The notes under the pieces are model-generated. The model worked only from the letters and a program-made list of their open reading frames with translations, was not told the origin of the DNA and did not search any database. The position numbers and the translations under genes were made by a program. Below, in pieces: positions 32,189-39,241 of a stretch of DNA of 64,000 bases. The number at the start of each line of letters is the position of its first letter. Positions within the stretch are counted from its first letter, which is position 1. The stretch lies in assembly GCF_004297125.1 (NCBI RefSeq), contig NZ_SCVD01000039.1:308065-372064 (forward strand), in the 5' to 3' direction. This DNA is from Phenylobacterium sp. Lineage in GTDB: Bacteria; Pseudomonadota; Alphaproteobacteria; Caulobacterales; Caulobacteraceae.

Positions 32189-33841
32189 ATGGTGCTATAC
32201 GCGCTTTGCCAAGCTCTTGTGGTCGCGGCGTTTGCTTGCGGAGTAGGAGCTGTCTCAGCAGCGGCCGCGGAGCCCATGACGGCCACGACGGACGTCAATT
32301 GCCGAGCCCGACCCAATGTCCGCTCCGCCGTACAACGGGGAATTCGCTCAGGCGAGCAGGTCATGACTTCCACCGCCAAAGGGGCGTGGCGATTGGTGGA
32401 TGGCACGCCGCCTTGTTGGGCATCCGACGCCTTCCTCACGCCGACGGCTTTCGAGACACCCAGGACTTCACCGCCCGCTTCGCGAGCGGCGCTTTGGATC
32501 GCCTTGCTGTTCGGGACCGTGCTTGGAGCTGTTGTCATCATCTTCCGGCAGCGGCAGTCATCTCGGGGGCGTGAGAAGGAACTCCGATCGCAGTTGGAGA
32601 CTACCAAGGCCCGGGTCGCCGGTATCTTGGATGCCGATGCTGAAGAGGCGCGCGTCCGAGCCGAAGTGCAAAAGCTTGCAGACGAGTCCGACGCACTCTC
32701 GAAGACCTATGTCGAGAAGCGTGCGATCTATGACGCGCTGCTCTCAGAGATCGCCGTCTATGATGACCGCCTCTCGTTCGCCGAGATGGGCGTCTATGAT
32801 CCGCACTTCGATTTCACGGACAGCGAAGCCTACAAGGACGCGATCCGGAAGTGCCGCGATCGCCAGAAGGTCCTGATCGCCTCCAAGCAAGCAGTCGTCT
32901 GTCGAACGGCCTGGACCGTGGATGGCAGCAAGACCAAGGGGGAGACGATGGCGAACCGCAGCATTCGCCTGACGCTTCGCGCCTTCAATAACGAGTGCGA
33001 GGTCGCAGTCGCGAACGTGCGCTGGAACAACGTCAGCACCATGGCGGCGCGCATCACCAAGGCCCAAGAGCAGATCGACAAGCTCAACCAGTCGAACAAC
33101 ACCGTCATTACAAACGACTATGCAAAGCTTCGCCTCGAGGAACTTCTGCTGACGCACGAGTATCGCGAGAAGTTGAAGGCAGAGAAGGAAGAAAGGGCCG
33201 AGGCGGCGAGGCTGGCGCGCGAGGAGCAGCGCCTCATCCGGGACCTTGAGGAAGCGCAAGAGCGCGAGGCGCACTACGAACAACTGGTCGCGAAGGCGAG
33301 GGCTGAAGCCGCAACCTCGGTTGGCGTGAATCTCGACGCCCAACTCTCCCGGATCCAGGTGCTTGAGGCCGAACTCGCCGAGGCTCATTCGAAGGCCGAG
33401 CGGGCGCAGGCGATGGCGGAGCAGACCCGCTCGGGCTACGTCTACATCATCTCGAACATCGGATCCTTTGGCGAAGGCGTCATCAAGATCGGCCTCACGC
33501 GCCGATTGGACCCGCTCGACCGGATTCGAGAGCTGGGCGACGCCAGCGTCCCCTTCGTCTTCGACATGCACGCGATCATCTACAGCGAGGATGCGCCCAA
33601 TTTGGAGCGAACGCTGCACGCCGAGTTCGAGGCCCGTCGCATCAATGCCCAGAACTACCGGAAGGAATTCTTCCGCGCTTCGCTTGACGAGGTAGAAGCC
33701 GCCATCCAGCGCCTCGCTCCGTCCGCGCCTTTCTTCAAGGACATCGAGGCGCAGGAATATCGCGAGACGCTCGCTCGTCGGCAGGGCGACCTGGAGCGCC
33801 AATCCGCCGCGCGCCACGCTGATTTTCCCGCCACGATCTGA
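32189..33841 (+). CDS. membrane-anchored DUF4041/GIY-YIG (T5orf172-type) protein with a periplasmic SH3-like head
   Basis: About 550 residues. Order of parts: signal-like helix (1-27, AAAAE end); a small SH3-like domain (about 30-85) with Cys38 and Cys76 that could form a disulfide outside the membrane; a transmembrane helix (about 100-119); a long charged coiled coil and DUF4041-like region (about 125-405) with ERAEAARLAREEQRLIRDLE-type heptads; and a C-terminal GIY-YIG domain from about residue 415 (GYVYIISN, then IKIGLTRR, R..EL and Glu in LERTLHAEF). DUF4041 plus T5orf172 proteins are common in phages and accessory DNA, usually without a periplasmic head. Codon use is less GC-biased than in neighbours, suggesting acquisition. 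Function is unproven. Confidence 0.75.
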   Translation: MVLYALCQALVVAAFACGVGAVSAAAAEPMTATTDVNCRARPNVRSAVQRGIRSGEQVMTSTAKGAWRLVDGTPPCWASDAFLTPTAFETPRTSPPASRAALWIALLFGTVLGAVVIIFRQRQSSRGREKELRSQLETTKARVAGILDADAEEARVRAEVQKLADESDALSKTYVEKRAIYDALLSEIAVYDDRLSFAEMGVYDPHFDFTDSEAYKDAIRKCRDRQKVLIASKQAVVCRTAWTVDGSKTKGETMANRSIRLTLRAFNNECEVAVANVRWNNVSTMAARITKAQEQIDKLNQSNNTVITNDYAKLRLEELLLTHEYREKLKAEKEERAEAARLAREEQRLIRDLEEAQEREAHYEQLVAKARAEAATSVGVNLDAQLSRIQVLEAELAEAHSKAERAQAMAEQTRSGYVYIISNIGSFGEGVIKIGLTRRLDPLDRIRELGDASVPFVFDMHAIIYSEDAPNLERTLHAEFEARRINAQNYRKEFFRASLDEVEAAIQRLAPSAPFFKDIEAQEYRETLARRQGDLERQSAARHADFPATI

Positions 33842-33847
33842 TCAACA

Positions 33848-34195
33848 TCACGCGCGGTGGCTTGTCGGCGGCTTCGCATGCGTCGGAACGCTTTGCGCGA
33901 CAAATCTCAGATGGGGAAGCATCATTGACGATGCCCTAGTCAGGACGGCGACCGAGCTGCGACGCCTGCCATGTGATCGCGGATGCCGTCTTCCAGATCC
34001 CCTCCGTGGGAATATCCAGACGTCGCGTTGGCGAAGTAGGCCTGTATCGAGATCAGGTGTGTGAGCGTCGTGGAGAACCCGAGCTCCGGGCTCCAGGGCG
34101 CCGAGAAGGGCGGCGACTGCGACCTCGAAGGCTTGCCACTCGGGACTGCCGTCATTGGATTGAGGGCGGCAGGAGGAGCGATCCTGCGCGTCCAT
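33848..34195 (-). pseudogene. truncated restriction-endonuclease-like gene
   Basis: A good start (ATG at 34195 with GAGGAG upstream) opens a reasonable protein: SPEWQAFEVAVAALLGALEP, then ARVLHDAHTPDLDTGLLRQRDVW to about residue 61. This looks like the N-terminus of a PD-(D/E)XK-type or Mrr-like endonuclease, in which a D-T-G..RQRDVWI strand precedes the catalytic region. After 34012 the frame turns into Arg-rich nonsense and ends at residue 115, and no other frame restores the domain. I read it as a remnant left by deletion. It lies between the DUF4041 gene and nrdB and marks the right side of the lower-GC insert. Confidence 0.4.
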
Positions 34196-34224
34196 CTTCA
34201 ACTCCTCGCGGCACATCAGGCCCC

Positions 34225-35268
34225 CTACTCCGCCCCCAACTCCACCCCGACCTTCCGCGCCCGCATCCGGTCGAACTCCCCCCACACCCCGTTCTCGCCG
34301 TGCCACTGCCCCCGCGTGGCGGCCTTGGAATACTCCGTGCTCCGCGCCTCGAAGAAGTTGGCGTGCTCAACGCCGCTCAGCATCGACTGCAGCCAGGGCA
34401 GCGGGTTTTCCTTGGCCCCGTAGACCTCGGGCAGCTGCAATTGCCGCAGCCGCCAGTCGGCGATGAAGCGGATGTATTTCTTGATGTCGTCGGGGGTCAT
34501 ACCCTGCACTTCGCCGGCTTCGAACGCCAGATCGATGAACTTGTCCTCCAGACCGACGACGGTCTTGCAACAATCGACGATGTCGTCCGCCACGCTCTTG
34601 GTGACCGCGCCGGTCTCCTTGTTGAAGGCGTGGTACAGCTTGACGATGCCTTCGCAGTGCAGGCTCTCGTCGCGCACCGACCAGCTGACGATCTGGCCCA
34701 TGCCCTTCATCTTGTTGTGGCGCGGGAAGTTCATCAGCATGGCGAAGCTGGCGAACAGCTGCAGGCCCTCCGTGAAGCCGCCGAACATGGCCAGGGTGCG
34801 GGCGATGTCGGCGTTCGTCTCGACGCCGAACTGCTGCATGTAGTCGTGCTTGTCGCGCATCGCCTGGAATTCCAGGAACGCCGTGAACTCGGCGTCGGGC
34901 ATGCCGATCGTCTCGAGCAGCAGGGCGTAGGCGGCGATGTGGATGGTCTCCATGTTGGAGAACGCCGCCAGCATCATCTTCACTTCGGTCGGTTTGAAGA
35001 CGCGGGAGTAGCGCTCCATGTAGTTGTCGTTCACCTCGACGTCCGACTGGGTGAAGAAGCGGAAGATCTGGGTGAGGAGGTTGCGCTCCTTGTCGTTGAG
35101 CTTGGTGGCCCAGTCCTTGAGGTCCTCGCCCAGCGGCACCTCTTCCGGCATCCAGTGGACCTGCTGCTGCTTCTTCCAGAAGTCATAGGCCCAAGGATAG
35201 CGGAACGGCTTGTAGGCGAACGAGGGGGTGAGGAGCCCTGGCAGGTTGCGGACGTTGGACGTGGTCAT
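34225..35268 (-). CDS. nrdB: class I ribonucleotide reductase, beta subunit
   Basis: Generates the diiron-tyrosyl radical used by NrdA to make deoxyribonucleotides. 347 residues. Metal-site and radical residues are visible: Asp76 in TQSDVEVN, Glu107 and His110 in METIHIAAY with radical Tyr114 at the spacing of E. coli Tyr122, and a later SVRDESLHCEG block with Glu and His. No ATP-cone is fused. It is separated from nrdA by a GST gene and a secreted protein gene. A pair of NrdR-like boxes lies 108-154 bp upstream. Confidence 0.96.
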   Translation of the reverse strand: MTTSNVRNLPGLLTPSFAYKPFRYPWAYDFWKKQQQVHWMPEEVPLGEDLKDWATKLNDKERNLLTQIFRFFTQSDVEVNDNYMERYSRVFKPTEVKMMLAAFSNMETIHIAAYALLLETIGMPDAEFTAFLEFQAMRDKHDYMQQFGVETNADIARTLAMFGGFTEGLQLFASFAMLMNFPRHNKMKGMGQIVSWSVRDESLHCEGIVKLYHAFNKETGAVTKSVADDIVDCCKTVVGLEDKFIDLAFEAGEVQGMTPDDIKKYIRFIADWRLRQLQLPEVYGAKENPLPWLQSMLSGVEHANFFEARSTEYSKAATRGQWHGENGVWGEFDRMRARKVGVELGAE

Positions 35269-35375
35269 GAACTGAGCCCTGCGACGAATCAGGAGCCTGG
35301 CGCTTCCCGTTAAGGGAAAGGTAAGCCTGTTGGCCGCCGAGCACAGCCCGCAGTTTCGTCGCAGTGGGGATAATT

Positions 35376-35422
35376 TCGCTATGGATTGTGGATAGGCAAT
35401 GGGTGACCGCTACATCTTGTAT
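35376..35422. promoter_or_regulatory. paired NrdR-like boxes upstream of nrdB
   Basis: Two 16-bp sites at 35376-35391 and 35407-35422. Their cores (CTATGGATTG and CTACATCTTG) each match 8 of 10 of the NrdR core CwAtATaTwG. Start-to-start spacing is exactly 31 bp, the helical phasing typical of NrdR pairs. The second site falls inside the first codons of the divergent GST gene. Confidence 0.5.
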
Positions 35423-36073
35423 TCCGCCGTCGGATCCGGCGGCGTCGCCGTCGAGGCGGCCCTGACCCTGATCGGGGCGCCGTTCGACCTGGTCGAGGCG
35501 CCGACCTTCGACTTCGACGACCCGGCCGCGGGTGACAAGGTGCTGGCCGCCAACCCGCTGCGCCAGGTGCCGGCCCTGGTCACCCCGGCCGGAGGGACGC
35601 TGACCGAGAGCGCGGCGATCCTGATCTGGCTGGCCGAGCAGCATCCGCAGGCGCGCCTGGCGCCGGCCGCCGGCGAGCCGGCCCGCGGCGCCTTCCTGCG
35701 CTGGATGGCCTTCGTCGCCTCGGCGATCTACGCCCACTACTGGCTGAAGGACGATCCCTCGCGCCTGGTCGGCGACCCCGCCCTGTATCCAGACGTAGAC
35801 GCGCGGATCCAGGACCGGATCTCCCACTGCTGGGCGGTGATGGAGGCGGGAACCTCGAGCCGGAGCCATGGGGGCCGCTACGTCCTGGGCGACGAGCTGA
35901 GCGTGCTCGACCTCTATATCGCCGTCGTCTCCCGCTTCCGGCCGCGGCGCCAGCGGTTCTATACCGCCGCGCCCCGGCTGGGCGAGGTGGCGCGCCGCGT
36001 CGACGCCGATCCCCGGCTCGCGGCGTTCTGGCCGGAGCGGTATCCGTTCGTCGAGGGGTGGGACCGGCTCTGA
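35399..36073 (+). CDS. glutathione S-transferase family protein
   Basis: 224 residues. The thioredoxin-like N-terminal domain has the first-strand ILYSAVGSGGVAVEAAL and NPLRQVPALV with the cis-Pro of the glutathione site, then the LTESAAILIWLAEQHP helix with the Glu-Ser pair that binds the gamma-glutamyl moiety. An all-helical C-terminal domain includes LGDELSVLDLYIAVV, the N-capping motif. The substrate is unknown. It is divergent from nrdB and its start overlaps one NrdR-like box. Confidence 0.9.
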   Translation: MGDRYILYSAVGSGGVAVEAALTLIGAPFDLVEAPTFDFDDPAAGDKVLAANPLRQVPALVTPAGGTLTESAAILIWLAEQHPQARLAPAAGEPARGAFLRWMAFVASAIYAHYWLKDDPSRLVGDPALYPDVDARIQDRISHCWAVMEAGTSSRSHGGRYVLGDELSVLDLYIAVVSRFRPRRQRFYTAAPRLGEVARRVDADPRLAAFWPERYPFVEGWDRL

Positions 36074-36258
36074 TCCTCCTCTCCCCCGACACGCAGTGCG
36101 AGGGGAGAGGGTAGGGAGAGGGGCGGCGCAGGACGTGAACGCCACCGCTCCCGGTTCAGCGAGGATCAGCCCGCGGGCCCTCGCCCAACCTATCGCGCGT
36201 CTGGGGCGCCCAGCCGCCCCTCACCCTACCCTCTCCCCTCTCGCTTCGCGGGGGGCGA
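36074..36258. repeat. REP-like inverted repeat element
   Basis: A left arm (about 36099-36127, GAGGGGAGAGGGTAGGGAGA and following) and a right arm (about 36213-36245) are nearly complementary over about 30 bp, with a hairpin also inside the left part (CCTCTCCCC against GGGGAGAGG). It lies between the convergent GST and secreted-protein genes. Short palindromic units of this composition are usually dispersed in such genomes. Confidence 0.6.
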
Positions 36259-36263
36259 GGAGG

Positions 36264-37040
36264 TCAGTGCTGCGGCTTCAGCGAGAAGGTGAAGGCGGCG
36301 ACCGTGTCGTCGCGGGTCTGCTGGCCGAAGATCATGTGGCGGCCCTTCACCTCGCGGTGGATGACGCCGAACGAGGACTGGACGTCGCCCTTGCGGAAGC
36401 CCACGCCGACCTGGGCGTCGCCGACCAGGGCGCCGGTGGCGTCCGTGCTCCAGCCCGCGCGGTCCCAGCCGTGCTCGCCGCGCAGCATGTTCAGGCCCAC
36501 GGCCCGGCCGCTGGCGGCGGCGAACAGGTACCAGCGGCCCTGGTCGCCGAAGCTGGCGCCGTCCTTGACCCCCAGGTCGCGGAGCTGCTCCAGGGCGCGT
36601 TCGCCGCGGGACTTGGAGACCGTCAGCGTGGCGCCGCCCTCGGCCCGGGTGCCGAAGCTGCCGACGCCGAAGCCGGCGTGCGGGGCGATGTCGAAGGCCA
36701 GCTTCTCCGACCGGAAGCTGACGGCCTTGGGCCAGCTTCTTACCAGGGTGACGTCGAAACGGTCGTTTTCCGGGGCGAAACCCGGCATCCGCTGGGGGCT
36801 GCCGACGTTGATGCGCAGGGAATCCACCGGGCCGCCGGCCCGCTCGGAGAGCCGGACCTCGCTGGACTGCCACACCACCACCGCGGTGGTCGGCGCGAAG
36901 GCGGCGTCCTTGAGCGCGGCGTGGCTGATTTCCGTGGTGAGGTCAGGCGTGACGACCTGGGCGGCGGCGCCGTCGGCGGCCGCCAGTCCCAACGCGATGG
37001 CAAAATGCGCCCACATACGCATTCGCATCTCCCATCCCAC
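36264..37040 (-). CDS. secreted or outer-membrane protein of unknown function
   Basis: 258 residues with a signal peptide (MWAHFAIALGLAAADGAAAQ, using a start at Met9; earlier Mets at 1, 5 and 7 are possible). The mature part alternates polar and hydrophobic residues like a beta-barrel (for example AHAGFGVGSFGTRAEGGATL, VGVGFRKGDVQSSFGVIHRE) and ends VAAFTFSLKPQH. I have a weak impression of the LpxR-type lipid A-modifying outer-membrane family but cannot support it with catalytic residues. It sits between nrdB and nrdA on the same strand. Confidence 0.55.
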   Translation of the reverse strand: MGWEMRMRMWAHFAIALGLAAADGAAAQVVTPDLTTEISHAALKDAAFAPTTAVVVWQSSEVRLSERAGGPVDSLRINVGSPQRMPGFAPENDRFDVTLVRSWPKAVSFRSEKLAFDIAPHAGFGVGSFGTRAEGGATLTVSKSRGERALEQLRDLGVKDGASFGDQGRWYLFAAASGRAVGLNMLRGEHGWDRAGWSTDATGALVGDAQVGVGFRKGDVQSSFGVIHREVKGRHMIFGQQTRDDTVAAFTFSLKPQH

Positions 37041-37163
37041 GTCCGTGCAACGTGGTCCCCATGGGCATAGTTCGCCGTGCAGCCGCAGGTCGCAAGACCA
37101 AAATCGTCGCAGGCGAATTGCGGCAGGCTTAACGCCGATCGCGGAGGCGCCGGCGCCCCGGGC

Positions 37164-39020
37164 CTACTGGCAGGCGAGGCACTCCTCGTAGTCGGTCTTG
37201 CCCTCGGAATGCACCATCGCCGCCATCACCTCGCCCCCGGCGTGGCTCGCCCGCTGCACCGACTTCGACCGCAGATAGTAGAGCGACTTGCACCCCCGCT
37301 CCCACGCCTGCCAGTGCAGCATGTGCAGGTCCCACTTATCCACATCGCCGGGCAGGAAGAGGTTCACCGACTGGGACTGGCAGATGTCGGGCGTTCGATC
37401 CGCCGCCAGCTCCACCACCCAGCGCTGATCGATCTCGAAGGCCGTCTTGTAGATGTCCTTGTCGTCCTGGCTGAGGAAGTCGAGATGCTGCACCGAGCCC
37501 TCGTTCTCCAGGATCGAATCCCAGACGGCCGCGGTGTTGTGGCCGGTCTGGTCGAGCAGGCGCTCCAGGTAGGGGTTCTTGACCGCGAAGGTGCCGGACA
37601 GGGTCTTGTGGCTGTAGATGTTGGCCGGGATCGGCTCGATGCCGGCCGACGTGCCGCCGCAGATGATCGAGATCGAGGCGGTGGGGGCGATCGCCAGCTT
37701 GTGGCTGAACCGCTCCATCACGCCGCGCTCGGCCGCGTCCGGGCAGGGGCCGCGCTCGGCGGCCAGCTTGCGGGACGCCGCGTCGCACTGGCGCCGCAGG
37801 GTCTTGAAGAGCCGCATGTTCCAGCTCTTCGCCATGGCGCTCTCGAACGGAACGTTCTGCGCCTGCAGGAAGGTGTGGAAGCCCATGAGGCCGAGGCCGA
37901 CGGACCGTTCCCTGCGGGCGGCGTAGACGGCGTTCTTCATCTCCGGCGGCGCGCGGACGATGAAGTCCTCCAGCACGTTGTCGAGGAAACGCATGACGTC
38001 CTCGATGAACGTCGGGTGGTCGCGCCATTCCAGGAACGTCTCGGCGTTGACCGAGGACAGGCAGCAGACGGCGGTCCGCTCCAGGCCCTGATGGTCCTTG
38101 CCGGTGTGCAGCATGATCTCGGAGCACAGGTTCGACTGGCGCACCGACAGGCCCAGCTCGCGCTGGTGCTGCGGCATGGCGCGGTTCACCGTGTCCGAGA
38201 AGATCAGGTAGGGCTCGCCGGTCTGCAGGCGGATCTCGAGGATCTTCTGCCACAGCGAGCGGGCGTCGACCTCGCGGACGACCTCGTTGTTCTTCGGGCT
38301 GCGCAGGCCGAACATGGCCCCGTCGCGGACGGCCTCCATGAACTCGTCGCTGATCGAAATCCCGTGGTGCAGGTTCAGGGACTTGCGGTTGAAGTCGCCG
38401 GAGGGCTTCCGGATCTCCAGGAATTCTTCGATCTCGGGGTGATGGACGTCGAGGTAGACCGCGGCCGAACCCCGGCGCAGCGAGCCCTGGCTGATCGCCA
38501 GGGTCAGCGAATCCATCACCCGGATGAAGGGGATGATGCCGCTGGTCTGGCCGGCGCCCTTCACCTTTTCCCCGATGGAGCGCACGCCGCCCCAGTAGGT
38601 GCCGATGCCGCCGCCGTTGGAGGCCAGGGCCACGTTCTCGTTCCAGACGCCCTGGATGCCTTCCAGGCTGTCCGGCACGGCGTTCAGGAAGCAGGAGATC
38701 GGCAGGCCGCGGTTCGCGCCGCCGTTCGACAGCACCGGCGTCGCCGGCATGAACCACAGGCGCGAGATGTAGTCGTAGATCCGCTGGGCATGGTCGGCGT
38801 CGTCGGCGTAGGCCGTGGCCACCCGGGCGAACATGTCCTGGTAGCTCTCGCCCGGCAGGAGGTAGCGGTCCTCCAGCGTGGTCTTGCCGAAGTCGGTCAG
38901 CAGGGCGTCGCGGTCGCGGTCGACCTCCACCTTGCGGACCAGTTGCAGCTGCGGCCGCACCGGCGCCGAAGCAACCCGTTCAGAAGTCTCGGCAATCCCA
39001 ACCTTCGCCGCTTCACTCAT
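37164..39020 (-). CDS. nrdA: class I ribonucleotide reductase, alpha subunit (no ATP-cone)
   Basis: Catalytic subunit reducing ribonucleoside diphosphates. 618 residues with the ATG at 39020; 26 upstream in-frame codons are GC-rich filler overlapping an NrdR-like box. Active-site cysteines are in LPISCFLN, SNLCSEI and TAVCCLSSVN, and the C-terminal redox pair is in ECLACQ (Cys614, Cys617). The N-terminus goes straight into the ten-stranded barrel domain, so the ATP-cone that senses dATP/ATP in E. coli NrdA (761 residues) is absent. Overall activity control must come from elsewhere, for example transcription by NrdR. Confidence 0.95.
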   Translation of the reverse strand: MSEAAKVGIAETSERVASAPVRPQLQLVRKVEVDRDRDALLTDFGKTTLEDRYLLPGESYQDMFARVATAYADDADHAQRIYDYISRLWFMPATPVLSNGGANRGLPISCFLNAVPDSLEGIQGVWNENVALASNGGGIGTYWGGVRSIGEKVKGAGQTSGIIPFIRVMDSLTLAISQGSLRRGSAAVYLDVHHPEIEEFLEIRKPSGDFNRKSLNLHHGISISDEFMEAVRDGAMFGLRSPKNNEVVREVDARSLWQKILEIRLQTGEPYLIFSDTVNRAMPQHQRELGLSVRQSNLCSEIMLHTGKDHQGLERTAVCCLSSVNAETFLEWRDHPTFIEDVMRFLDNVLEDFIVRAPPEMKNAVYAARRERSVGLGLMGFHTFLQAQNVPFESAMAKSWNMRLFKTLRRQCDAASRKLAAERGPCPDAAERGVMERFSHKLAIAPTASISIICGGTSAGIEPIPANIYSHKTLSGTFAVKNPYLERLLDQTGHNTAAVWDSILENEGSVQHLDFLSQDDKDIYKTAFEIDQRWVVELAADRTPDICQSQSVNLFLPGDVDKWDLHMLHWQAWERGCKSLYYLRSKSVQRASHAGGEVMAAMVHSEGKTDYEECLACQ

Positions 39021-39060
39021 GTCCCTGCCTATGCCCCTCGATGGAGAGCGCCCTCGCCCT

Positions 39061-39107
39061 CCCCTATATGTTGTGGTCCAGCCCCCGAACCAACCCACAT
39101 ATGGGGC
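39061..39107. promoter_or_regulatory. paired NrdR boxes upstream of nrdA
   Basis: Box 1 at 39061-39076 (core CTATATGTTG, 9 of 10 of CwAtATaTwG) and box 2 at 39092-39107 (core CCACATATGG, 7 of 10) start exactly 31 bp apart and lie 41-87 bp before the nrdA ATG. NrdR represses RNR genes through such pairs. Confidence 0.65.
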
Positions 39108-39241
39108 ACTTGTCCGCTCGACTCGTCAATGAGGCGGGGTCTCCGCACACAGACTTTTTCGCTAATGAGACGTTAACGCGCAGGGGCCCCCTCTCGGTGG
39201 AGTCCGTCGCCCGAGTCGGCCGCTCACGACAGTGTGAACAC

